From contig CAZSGM010000002.1 in NCBI GenBank assembly GCA_964606505.1, forward strand, positions 138,568 through 202,567: a DNA stretch of 64,000 bases, read 5' to 3'. The notes under the pieces are model-generated. The model was not told the DNA's origin and did no database searches. It saw nothing but the letters and a program-made list of their open reading frames with translations. Of the stretch, positions 19,301 to 24,916 are shown piece by piece. Numbering within the stretch: position 1 is the first letter of the stretch; each line of letters starts with the position of its first letter. Made by a program: the position numbers and the translations under genes. The stretch is from CAKVOD01 sp964606505 (lineage in GTDB: Bacteria > Bacillota > Clostridia > Christensenellales > UBA1242).

Positions 19301-20423
19301 GAGTTATGATAAGAATAATTTGGCTCAACTTAAGAATGGAGCGTCCAAGTGTGTGTACAGAGTCGGGTACAAAAGTTGGTCTCAAAACAGTAGTATGACT
19401 TTGCTTCATACAAGCAACGATTACAAGGGGTTGTTGACGGGTGCGGCGATTACTCCACTTATGGATGGTAAAGATGCAAGTTTGTCGTTTGTTCGTTACA
19501 TGCTAATGGGACAAGCGGTGAAAAATAGCAGTATTGAGCACAATTATGATGTTGTAAGTGCGGAGAATACGGCATCTACGCAAACTTTGAATTTGGTGTT
19601 TAGTTATAACAGCCTTAGTCGTGGAGTAAGTTATGCAAGGGCAGCAAACACTGGAAGTGATCAGAAGTTGAATTTATCTTTGTATCTTAGAATTGACAGC
19701 ACATTGCTTAAAAATCAATTTAATGCACTGCCATTTAAGTCTAATATGGATATAACTGACTATGTTGTATTGTTAGATTCTGATTATGGAAGTGCTACAT
19801 ATGACAATAAAACATACAATAACTATATAGGACAGCAAGGGGTTGCAAAGCGACAACGATTATCTCCGCCAAGCAATGTAAGCGTCAGAAGTGAACAGCA
19901 GGATTGGGATTTGAGCCATATTTATGCGGGATATAACTATTATGCTAGCTGGAGAAACCCAAGTTCAAATAATAAATATACAGACTGCGTTACATTAAGT
20001 TATTATTTTTATTTCTCAACTAATGTAGACGGAACGACAACTAATCCATACAGGAATATGGAAATTGACTGGACGGATATTTTAATTGGGAACTACACGC
20101 TCAAACTTCTTGAAAAATATAAATTTGCTCATGCACTTGCAATGAGTGGTAGTGTATTTGAAATGTCTAAAGATGATACTTCATATAAATTTTATCGCAG
20201 TGGAGCCGACCATGCGTATATAGCAGATGGGATTTGGGGACATTTGGCTCAAAGAATGTATAGAACAGACAAGAACAAAGTATGGGTATTAATGCAAGTC
20301 AAATCGAATTCTAGCGAGTATGATGATTCAGCAGTTATTCAAAAGGATAACTGGGGACACTTGTGGGAAAAAACATTTGAAAAGGCTGAATCGCAGAGGA
20401 CAATTCCTGATTTTGAGACGTAA
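7329..20423 (+). CDS. Giant membrane-anchored surface protein of fibronectin-III-like repeats (4,364 aa)
   Basis: The start is the ATG at 7329 with AAGAGG upstream; an earlier TTG in frame lacks a ribosome binding site. A basic N-terminus is followed by one membrane segment (about residues 23-42), placing the remaining ~4,300 residues outside the cell. The exterior is a long chain of ~100-residue beta-sandwich repeats. Their recurring pattern is: APxxL, then a short strand, then a W or F residue, then VENAxxYxI, then D(I/L)S, then GxYxIxVxAxGxGYY, then SxxS. This is the usual fibronectin type III layout, about 40 copies. No LPXTG motif, catalytic motif or C-terminal anchor is visible. The last ~350 residues are less repetitive and their codons are visibly more AT-rich. 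A structural role as a long surface stalk or adhesin is inferred. Confidence 0.85.
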   Translation: MSEIESRAKIEKKIKVRERWLKSLSVVALLILIAGLGIFIYLQTSYQTRTQLENPVNVRVEKLGDSVYLKYDKVKNAVAYRYSVDGNVVQVSADDLAVDISALVETPKKYEISVQALGGDSHKNSDPVFAEEFVVTKTLARPVVDIDKYDSKLVWVSVDGADMYEITTIVNGDFSTATTEVVSINEYDISDVVVDFTKEYSFTVKAISENEYINQSPASLSIGHSLKGKLATPTDLAYDSTNGSLHWSEVENAETYTIVLTHGNQGSKEIISNQNFFVFEASDIQDIGEYEAYVYANNVSETNEEEETIWFLASEKSETVTFSVYKQLAAPNQLGYQMNGELIWFSWANVENAKSYTIELVNAENVVYHQKITYVNEINLRRDLANAVGGNFRVRIQANGYGYYTSSEFSAILELNAYDQFAPVRNIEVLENGKYLTFSASNQNIGGTITFAAQNGYTVLITKEGGDEVYNNVVYETLIDTSAIFVEPINYSISITVNAYSYFTASQSQTASYAHQIGLDVPTSVGFGKAMHLVGEDNEPYLILLFGVQAEASDASVWLDGVDYENVLTQYTDFIELVLESEEAKLYSLNVSALYNQLYEYEPLDVARKYSAKVKAIGNAPVGSSVAGYKDSKYSNVAMHENKIKLAAPTVVQVDNSDEESVLLYFTRSENATSYQISITSVISGETSITTSRLTTCDIYDIISAGDNTITVTALGSGYYENSEPSEVFEYTYTPILKAPKDVSVTENMVEGTTHYYAEFTTTRFAEYYKVDIRKTHELTVVDGVKQVVELSTSTFETLSQNFTKGAIRTQCDITNFLITNGHGKYEIRVRAVLTQPEVTETPLVYSDYSNVAVYSYFDKQPAPTNLQFDLDTNILTFTDVETANNGYIVKISLIQGETVLSNEIIATTNSVDLTNNIAGFGGVGNFEITAMTRKVDELFLSNSDWATPAVSVAIRAKLSDPANFKYNEDLQEVSWSSDVRMEYEHLKLTFTNQYTTNLVLAEIVDQSFSLSAVNIRNYLRQYGDGFYKFEVQSFSTRDMVDPSERVTYTYTKYVELDSPVLISVSDVNNRVEAKFATIANAKSYAIIAKLPTQTTWAKIKTGIPDGGQANITVDIKANLAALFGANKYDIAVVAEAYDYFLESEPSNSLQFELWLNFSAPENLRGEEIDGVYYLVWDAVTYAETYSFALDNALVEPNVTQTRYDLTDIIGDQTTGRFLLGVRVNATGYYYASAYTTFDFYLENKIAAPTLTYDSETHILLIDGQGVGVGYEISIDYYEDEATFESGTPTGNTTVSDVQATRIDLTTSMRIAGLGIYVIKAREVGDDLYWRTSDWSSDTIAYYTVKLDSLLMMNVDKVNNGGQLDNYMKITKPEDAIYENALVRYDFYEIDSIDADIEEGQIPSVTVYNVSTDFLIEGLENAKYYKVTATVLGAFNELNAYNAHLSGSALTQAVVDLAYYTNSEPTSINISTFGNQLSAPTITNVTMTAENKLQITFNKVLNANNYDLKVVRQSQSVTIYDKLINEENTDAYFTADSIVVTIPVLVSGFSDKFDIYDIKVCANEVLNESGEVAYAKSPYANFAFEHTVALTAPVVGFTKQADGTLRIQVQNIEFATGYELELAINGFTQTYNLGVEGYTILSGTQYGSYKARAKAIGDEYHKDSEWSAYYDYVNSLELSGVQAVVIIDNATDSSPATRIYAQWDEVVGAKVYGVKIQKDGANLYETTTNKTYYDLISLFRENGYGVYTVWVKTNGDGAYIAGESDYTKYDTYKYKGQFEIPIGFEVYYDYNIEVYPTTLKYFAKFGEISGAKQFVVTIYNGDTERTVAKTITLQASDLTIENGNMIANLTDELKQLNGGVYFASIQVAETSQNLASGVSEMVEFVNYHIHENPSLYVSQVGDTPFVRVSFDEVDNVDSYSMFINGARYDENGETFTYPSGGYIDVSAKFLNIGSTNVFVVKLAGDRADFYLDTFYSANMGAFTFTLQKVEDINITQDSLIQIPDATTYNVWLTFTQVDFATGYQLWVDDEKVADLEVGQERYNVSAIFKNRMPKDNYKIQLVAVAGENGLQNSEASEYTFDYTLQFSAPTQLDVATATAAIATWNAPANLTALSALASRNSVTLAQQQYTIVVYYIGVNGEVKVFEKTDVTDRNFDVSEYVEEAGEYRIEVYASANGAFDKSATCASTTYHKYVKLDAVQNVSIYKDGDKVRLSFDKVTEFGYANARQNLYYQIYLNGGSILRVGHSSSTMGIDITQYLWGGDNNIYIITKDEDESHYIQSDNSAVASYNFTTVFTAIFNARIHNNDAQNKQLFRFDSFKVNGMTEDEILDLTYTLSFYNALTGDTLISSRNDYLATKLDSDTFEIDVTSVINNQPGVYKIVAKINGYNKTFTVNGTTTNFVMGDSPETTIQYSHKLRAETLDLSLLVIDTEGKERVNNEGLEMQEMWLSFDVKFTEEYVAQADKLDFVLLINQREYTLSVPYGAALVDTTVSATGYMTGGTATVSVSTNVKILQRIESGKKITTLSFSLIELLQADGFNIYMTGAISIKAKSAEQGYYLESAYQINYLKYDYYLRYMTPTGLELVTRDDGLHYIKWDEPIHPHINDYYSIIDAYNVTIISQGVVGETGVVTDPNSTLGGKHTQDFIPDEIIADDGYLYYNVEEKLFAGHNKISLKCNASPSRFYYESGTVTIEKQPYNKKIKTPIFAVQDLPINLTGGDTARKGVEIIITNVDNVVDYDDELRKVVNYNQSAIYRLTITSNSECKADAPNPTQSTYLSYSVDFKVGKSGIYQFIAGDSIYNRVSYAYSDNKGKLHITWQFAEPALYTYTVQALGNTSNYTLDSDVATLTHATTYNAPALAMSVSVYKNDNGVDKARTALETMRMSKIVINWQTELSKFYNAEYQLDIVGMFNSGSSLVIPSIIIKNATSITFSETENVEIFEQIKKRPANYEFRLKSLKKSAPLGDGSGEEFTYYLESAPVSQTYNYIVKINTPSDLSVLEKDGKAYIVVAIPQYLIDAGIETNTYQIFVSYKITQLDPSFNLGSNARQLSNADYNAPVLLGETVVGANDGHYYIDITGNLYPSDNQIEISFNKIEAQNFAKSDSATFEYNYKITLDQIKNFATTNLYDQNGYVQGMAISFENVQFNKYFAYRLDIVGTTYNAGYKKSLILKVDPSSYVAGSANNYRNVKCYEIAYGSNSIAGQRVVTANQLRSRDVSGGSYVYNTFNYAPCSASSTFANKMTFLVLVDGGLPDKYNLTITTLGELDQTGQPNALLSDLPIAAATKSSQPSEFSYILKGTLVPTQIQIGTSDGGAFVESRNNASNNALAYVYYSGDASQSFVYLNYAIGGDTRSLTKYSASVVLRLTIMDSQAQKYILYVKSTRDNKLSNFDIIKKTGAAYTENMSGVTVSYDAGAQKYVAYVDLLSLAGGVLSKNGGYQLYVAAYNDSKIANAQNRDELIYDAAEVNSDTKYANRFNKVVTPTLSYDAGNKRFIVSNFVQIENIINSRVGSRPYDVVINLSQGGASAKELTFGSGTIVQSRSTVAPYKVGTKLYIPYDYVASELDEQGYSIGTTEVKVWFDVEESGFIWDSDCSNEVTFNYKAYLGFPNFAVTKSEYNGGVYATTGNRRDVYSDYTFGSTYELASKIESHYTLNATSYVQSQNWKVAVRITYNGDYTDVEFETGSNISLVAFQKSRSSVKGFIGELLGSNPDYGSYRFSMRIVGVYDRNGRPVSSDKIDYDTSSYTRNFIVKYKLFAPSTATLSLNSDESKVEKLYVTYRSDSILAGIPSYCKVHYDIERENRGAKSGSAGLNRTAIDYGSTFNLSLDDSGTYIATCYVSCDSVYDDYIVNSKDRESNKVTIPFVPGIKNASVTINDNNNVTLTITVGKLKNPDSMTFETGQLDANKFEYDLELYNAYGTGTSTGKVYSGTISEIQSQLSEDFKSIMSNKTTRSFAPGDYYFSIKTTNEPEIGGFAYKKSKTFYCNSQKSYDKNNLAQLKNGASKCVYRVGYKSWSQNSSMTLLHTSNDYKGLLTGAAITPLMDGKDASLSFVRYMLMGQAVKNSSIEHNYDVVSAENTASTQTLNLVFSYNSLSRGVSYARAANTGSDQKLNLSLYLRIDSTLLKNQFNALPFKSNMDITDYVVLLDSDYGSATYDNKTYNNYIGQQGVAKRQRLSPPSNVSVRSEQQDWDLSHIYAGYNYYASWRNPSSNNKYTDCVTLSYYFYFSTNVDGTTTNPYRNMEIDWTDILIGNYTLKLLEKYKFAHALAMSGSVFEMSKDDTSYKFYRSGADHAYIADGIWGHLAQRMYRTDKNKVWVLMQVKSNSSEYDDSAVIQKDNWGHLWEKTFEKAESQRTIPDFET

Positions 20424-20533
20424 TTAGCATTATTTATAATGAATACTGATTTTACATTTTGTAATTTTGGTTCACACCTTAATTCTATATCTAATCTTAC
20501 ATTTTACAATTCCATATGTTTTTAACAAAAAAA

Positions 20534-20611
20534 CACAAGGCAATAAGTGATTTTGCTAACTGCAACAATGTTGCAAAGAAGAAATCACTTATAAAAGCCT
20601 TGTGCTTTTTT
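20534..20611. terminator. Bidirectional terminator between convergent genes
   Basis: CACAAGGC plus AATAAGTGATTT on the left pairs with AAATCACTTAT plus GCCTTGTG on the right. The loop contains a small inner hairpin (TTGCAACAATGTTGCAA). A-rich and T-rich flanks allow it to serve both the giant gene and gltX. Confidence 0.85.
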
Positions 20612-20645
20612 TATTTATTCATTTATTTAGTTAGTTTGTGAATTT

Positions 20646-22103
20646 TTATTTTTGTAGATTTTCAATAGCGATTTTTAAGCGTCTGATTGACTCGGTTTTG
20701 CCAAAGACAGTAAACAATTCGTACGCACCGCCTGCGCTAGACATTTTCCCCGACAGCGCTGCGCGCAGTGGCCACAAAACTTGCCCGTTCTTGTAACCGT
20801 TTTTCTCAATAAACTCCTTGATAGTCGCCGTAACGTTATCCTTAGAGAAATCGTCCAAGTTTTCAACAATCGGCAAAAACTCTTGTAGAACCTTGAGCGC
20901 CATTTGAGCGTCAACCTTGAGTTTTTGGTTTACAAAAATGTCGTTCTCGTAAGTAGGCAGTTCCTTAACAAAGTCAAGCACTGTGTCGATGTCCTCAAAG
21001 CACTCAATGCGCTTTTGCAGAAGTTCGATAATCTCGGCGTGGTCAACTGAATTATCAAAGCGCGCATTAACTTGCGGCTCAATAAATTTCGCAAACGCTT
21101 CAGGCTCCATTGCCTTGTAGTATTCGCCGTTGAGCCACTTAAATTTTGCAAGGTCAAACACTGCGCTCGACTTGTTCATTCTGCGATAGTCGAAGTTTTG
21201 AACGAACTCCTGCAGCGAAAACTTCTCAACGCCGTTTTCAGGGTACCAGCCAAGCATTGAAACGTAGTTAACAATCGTTTCAGGTAAAAAGCCGCTAGCA
21301 AGTAAGTTGTTAACACTAGAGTGCCCCAAACGTTTGGAAAGTTTTTTGTGCTCCTCGTTTGTAATGAGAGGGCAGTGGATGTAAATAGGTTCATTCCACC
21401 CGAAAGCCTTGTAAAGCAGTGTGTACTTTGGCGTAGACGACAAGTACTCGCTGCCACGCACGACGTGTGTAATTCCCATCAAATGGTCATCGACAATGTT
21501 TGCAAAATTGTAAGTAGGATAACCATCCGATTTAATCAAAATCATATCCTCAAGTTCACTGTTGTCGACCTCAATCGTCCCGTACACTGCGTCAACAAAA
21601 CTTGTCTTGCCTTCAGGGATTTTTTGCCTAATAACATATGGCTTGTTCGCTTTAAGGTTTGCCTCGATTTCTTCCTTACTCAACTTCAAGCAGTGCCTGT
21701 CGTATTTAGCAAATGTTTGCTCGCAATCCTCGCACTCTTCCTCTTCTTCGTGTCCGCAAAAACAATAGTACGCGTCGCCCGACTCAATAAGTTTTTTCGC
21801 ATACTCAATGTATATGTTTTGGCTAACTCTCTCACTTTGCCTGTAAGGACCGCAGTTGCCTTCCTTGAACGGCCCCTCGTCGTAGTCTATCCCGCAAGTT
21901 TCGAGTGTCTTGTAAATAACCGCCTCTGCGTCCGCAATGTAACGCTTCCTGTCCGTGTCCTCAATTCTGATAATAAGTTTTCCTTTCTTTTGCCTTGCAA
22001 TCGCGTAACAAAAAATCGCGGTGCGCAAGTTTCCGATATGCATATAACCGGTAGGGCTAGGCGCAAACCTCGTCCTCACGATGTACTCTTTTTCATTATT
22101 CAT
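20646..22103 (-). CDS. gltX: Glutamate--tRNA ligase
   Basis: The product (485 aa) charges tRNA-Glu, or both tRNA-Glu and tRNA-Gln where GatCAB is used. It has the class I signature HIGN in APSPTGYMHIGN (~residues 14-25), the DTDRKR block, and the KMSKS-equivalent KLSKR in HKKLSKRLGHSS. The zinc-type Cys cluster CFCGH...CEDC is present in the insertion. The chosen ATG (complement of 22101-22103) has AAGAGG at 6 nt; an upstream in-frame start would overlap the promoter's transcription start. The gene is monocistronic, convergent with the giant gene. A consensus SigA promoter is present and no T-box leader is visible. Confidence 0.96.
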   Translation of the reverse strand: MNNEKEYIVRTRFAPSPTGYMHIGNLRTAIFCYAIARQKKGKLIIRIEDTDRKRYIADAEAVIYKTLETCGIDYDEGPFKEGNCGPYRQSERVSQNIYIEYAKKLIESGDAYYCFCGHEEEEECEDCEQTFAKYDRHCLKLSKEEIEANLKANKPYVIRQKIPEGKTSFVDAVYGTIEVDNSELEDMILIKSDGYPTYNFANIVDDHLMGITHVVRGSEYLSSTPKYTLLYKAFGWNEPIYIHCPLITNEEHKKLSKRLGHSSVNNLLASGFLPETIVNYVSMLGWYPENGVEKFSLQEFVQNFDYRRMNKSSAVFDLAKFKWLNGEYYKAMEPEAFAKFIEPQVNARFDNSVDHAEIIELLQKRIECFEDIDTVLDFVKELPTYENDIFVNQKLKVDAQMALKVLQEFLPIVENLDDFSKDNVTATIKEFIEKNGYKNGQVLWPLRAALSGKMSSAGGAYELFTVFGKTESIRRLKIAIENLQK

Positions 22104-22129
22104 AATTACCTCTTTTTTTGACAATCATT

Positions 22130-22158
22130 ATTTTAGCAGACTTCCACCGCAATGTCAA
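22130..22158 (-). promoter_or_regulatory. SigA promoter of gltX
   Basis: On the minus strand: TTGACA (22158-22153), 17-nt spacer, TAAAAT (22135-22130). The predicted transcription start is about 20 nt before the ATG. Confidence 0.75.
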
Positions 22159-22400
22159 GCGGAATTATAATTGATTGTCTTGAGAGCATAATTGATTAGT
22201 GTGAAAATTTGCAATGCGCAACCAAGTCTTGCGTGCAATTTTTTAAAAGGATTTTACGGCAAAACAAAATACATACAAAAGATGTATCTAATAAACGCAT
22301 TCAAAATTCAATTTGCGCGGCAAAAGAAAAAAGTAACCTACTAAAAACTAAGTGGGGCGTGCGAAAATTAAAATAAAATTAAAAATTCGGTTAAAATGTT

Positions 22401-22428
22401 TTGAAATTGCATAAAATAATGTTAAAAT
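22401..22428 (+). promoter_or_regulatory. Probable promoter of the SipW-type peptidase gene
   Basis: TTGAAA, 16-nt spacer, TAAAAT, about 20 nt before the start codon. The rest of the 22159-22400 interval shows no recognisable feature. Confidence 0.5.
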
Positions 22429-22448
22429 AATCAACAAGGATAACTATT

Positions 22449-23843
22449 ATGAATTCAAATGAAAAAAACATTAATAATATAAACAGTTCGCCAAGCGAAA
22501 ATGCGGCGGCAAACAAAACGGAGAACGCTGCGAATATTGAAGCGCAAAACGCGACAAAAAACAACGCGAGCAATCGAGCAATGGAAACTGCCGAAACTGC
22601 GGGAGTAACCGCAGCTCAAAACGGCGGCGATAACATAACCGCAGCTCAAAACGGCGAAAACGGCGCAAAAAATAATGCAGAAAAAGCCCTAAACTCTAGC
22701 TCGGTAACTAATGCAAAAAACGGCGCCGAAATAGTAAATAAAGATGAAAAAGTTAACAATGTGGAAAGCGTGAAAAATAACGGCGAAACTGCAAAAAATG
22801 GCAGCATACCCGCAAAAAATGGCAGCATACCCGCAAAAAACGAGGGGGATAACTGCAAAAACGACGAAAACAAGAAAGCCAAAATGCGCGTGCGTGATTA
22901 CGTTTATTGGGCGCTTTCAATTTTGTTGATTGGCATACTTGTAACGTGCGTGGTGTTGTTTGTGGTTGGGTTTAGGCCTGCGGTAGTTATTTCGCCGAGT
23001 ATGAAACCCGCAATTCAACCCGGTAGTTTGGTACTTGTAAAATCAATTGACGCCGAGGATATTAAAGTTGGGGACGTCATTATGTTTTGGCCGTCAGATG
23101 ACGCCGAGTCAAACACCGACACGCTTTCGACGACTCATAGGGTTATTGAAATTAAAACTGACGAGGCAGGTTCGCTTGTGTTCATCACACACGGCGACGC
23201 AAACAGCGAGGGCTCAAATGAGACCGTTCCTGCTGACCGAGTTATCGGCAAAATTTATGTCAGCATTCCATGGATTGGCGTGTTGTTCTTGTTCATCAAA
23301 AACAACCTCTTAATAGTGATTTTTGGCGCAATTGCAATTATGTGCCTATGGTACTTGATTTCAATGTATATTAAGGGAAACAAAGAAAAGAAACTTGAAC
23401 TTGAAAAACGGGCGGGCGACCCAAACGCCGACTCTGCCTCAAGCGGACAAACACCTCTAGCGCAAGCTAAGGCAGCACCTGCTGAACAAGCCAAGGTAAC
23501 ACCTGCCGCGCAAGATAAAGAAATGCCAGTAGCGCAAAATAAAGGAACGTCGGCATTACAAAATAAAGGAACTCCTGTAGCACCGAATAAAGGAGTGCCT
23601 GTTGTGCCGAATAAAGGAACGCCTGCAAGTGGCGCGCCTACCTCAAAACAACCAGACGCTACGCAAGTGTCTCCAAAACAATTAAGCGGAAAACAACCTG
23701 AGCCTACGCAAAACGACGATAAGCAGGCAAACGGTAAACAGTCTAACTTAAAACAGGAAGCCTCACAACAAGCAGGCGACAAGCAGGCGGACAAAAATAA
23801 TCCCGACGCTAAGAAAACAAATACTCAGCAAGAGGATAAATAG
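22449..23843 (+). CDS. Signal peptidase I, SipW/archaeal-ER type, with long low-complexity tails
   Basis: The catalytic Ser is at residue 184 (ISPSMKP) and the general base is His230 (TTHRVIEI) rather than Lys. That Ser/His dyad marks the SipW/ER subtype, which in Bacillus processes TasA-like matrix proteins. A GDAN block lies near residue 249. Membrane segments are at about 153-175 and 275-308. The core is flanked by an unusual ~140-residue Asn/Ala/Glu-rich N-terminal region and a ~155-residue C-terminal region of degenerate (P/A)xxNKGTP and Gln/Lys-rich repeats; the usual SipW is about 190 residues. The N-terminal region contains two exact SIPAKN repeats. AAGGAT precedes the ATG. Two likely substrates follow on the same strand, so this gene probably matures them. 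Confidence 0.88.
   Translation: MNSNEKNINNINSSPSENAAANKTENAANIEAQNATKNNASNRAMETAETAGVTAAQNGGDNITAAQNGENGAKNNAEKALNSSSVTNAKNGAEIVNKDEKVNNVESVKNNGETAKNGSIPAKNGSIPAKNEGDNCKNDENKKAKMRVRDYVYWALSILLIGILVTCVVLFVVGFRPAVVISPSMKPAIQPGSLVLVKSIDAEDIKVGDVIMFWPSDDAESNTDTLSTTHRVIEIKTDEAGSLVFITHGDANSEGSNETVPADRVIGKIYVSIPWIGVLFLFIKNNLLIVIFGAIAIMCLWYLISMYIKGNKEKKLELEKRAGDPNADSASSGQTPLAQAKAAPAEQAKVTPAAQDKEMPVAQNKGTSALQNKGTPVAPNKGVPVVPNKGTPASGAPTSKQPDATQVSPKQLSGKQPEPTQNDDKQANGKQSNLKQEASQQAGDKQADKNNPDAKKTNTQQEDK
22795..22845 (+). repeat. SIPA-type coding repeat, copy B (two near-identical units)
   Basis: AAAAATGGCAGCATACCCGC occurs twice in direct succession (21-nt period), encoding KNGSIPAKNGSIPAKN inside the cytoplasmic tail of the signal peptidase. 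The core matches the copies near 6512 and 61083. Confidence 0.85.
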
Positions 23844-23924
23844 CAATAACCGCTATGTAAGCCAACAAAGAAAATAAAGAAAATATTGATGTATAACTAA
23901 ATTTGAAAATGCGAAATACGAAAG

Positions 23925-23948
23925 CAACGTCATTTTGGCGTTGTTTTT
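23925..23948 (+). terminator. Intrinsic terminator after the signal peptidase gene
   Basis: CAACGTC pairs with GGCGTTG (one G-U) across a short loop, followed by T6. It sits 82 nt after the stop codon. The remaining 23844-24152 interval holds only this hairpin and the next promoter. Confidence 0.75.
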
Positions 23949-24084
23949 TGTTTTTATGGGGCAAAACTGATATTTTATTAAATTAATTGGCAATATAAGT
24001 AATCAATTGATAATTTAGTTGAATGCGATTTATGTGTTACTACTATTAAAGGAAGCGATTTGATTAATAGTGGAAATTGCGTTT

Positions 24085-24114
24085 TTGTGGGAGATTGGCG
24101 TTTTATGGTATAAT
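24085..24114 (+). promoter_or_regulatory. Promoter of the first TasA-like gene
   Basis: TGGTATAAT gives a perfect -10 at 24109-24114. TTGTGG at 24085 with an 18-nt spacer is a moderate -35. Confidence 0.6.
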
Positions 24115-24152
24115 TTTTTCGATTTGTAACACACTAACGTAAAGGTGTGTAA

Positions 24153-24710
24153 ATGAGCGAAAGATTAGGAAACGTCCTCATCGCTTGCTTGAGCGTGGCG
24201 ATTTTAGGCGTTATAATTTTATATGCGCTGCTGCCGAGTATGTCGTATTTTCAGGACAGGGCGGAAGTTGAGGGTATCATAACTGTTGGACAGGCGAACT
24301 TTGAGTTTGCAAGCGACTTGCCGCTGTTTAGTAATTTGACAAACTTCGCGGGCGGGACCATCAACGAGAGTGTTTCGGTCGTCAACGCGCGAAACAAGGC
24401 GGGGACGAACACGACAAATTTGGTTGACTGCTATTTGCGGTTTAGCGTAACCGACAACGCCGCGCTTAGCGTGAACTACGATGCGGACAAGTTTTTGCTT
24501 TCGGACGGATATTTTTATTACAAGGGGGTTTTTGGCGTCGGTCAAACGCTCAAACTGATAGAAAGTTTTGAGGTCGACATTGGGGCGGATGCGAGCGTTG
24601 TTGAAACTCCGCTTGATGTCGAGGTTAAGGTCGAGGTTATGCAGGCAACAAAAAGTATGGCAAGCGAGGGGTTTGCAGGCGCGCCAAGTGAGTGGATAAA
24701 CGCGCTGTAG
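24153..24710 (+). CDS. Small membrane-anchored/secreted protein, candidate SipW substrate (185 aa)
   Basis: It has an N-terminal hydrophobic segment at about residues 8-28 ending near LLPSMSYFQD, followed by a ~155-residue beta-rich exterior domain. The exterior resembles the TasA/camelysin class in layout: a strand after the membrane segment (GIITVGQANFEF), a central Asn/Val-rich region, and a late FYYKGVFGVGQTLKL strand where TasA-like proteins have their Y-Y/L-x-G-T/S motif. There is no HEXXH. AAAGGTGTG precedes the ATG. Its position directly after a SipW-type peptidase supports it being a substrate. The family assignment is an inference from architecture and neighbours, not from clear sequence identity. 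Confidence 0.65.
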   Translation: MSERLGNVLIACLSVAILGVIILYALLPSMSYFQDRAEVEGIITVGQANFEFASDLPLFSNLTNFAGGTINESVSVVNARNKAGTNTTNLVDCYLRFSVTDNAALSVNYDADKFLLSDGYFYYKGVFGVGQTLKLIESFEVDIGADASVVETPLDVEVKVEVMQATKSMASEGFAGAPSEWINAL

Positions 24711-24916
24711 TGGTGGTTTTTTGCGAAAAATGCGACAAAATTTGATAAAAAAACAAAAAACGCGTCAAAATGCTTGATTTGAATTTAAAAAAAGTATAAA
24801 ATAAGTTGATGGTGGCAAACGCCATTAGTTAAATAAGAAAGAGAGCCTAGAGGGGTTAGACTGATTGTTAGGTTTGTTTCTTGTTTTATCGAAAAGTATG
24901 TTTAGGAGGAAAAATC

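Noticed and set aside
21321..22121. A 266-residue plus-strand frame inside gltX
   Set aside because: It lies fully antisense to a clear glutamyl-tRNA synthetase and has no recognisable domain.
22795..22845. Short tandem repeats as a CRISPR array
   Set aside because: The repeats are coding, contiguous and without spacers.
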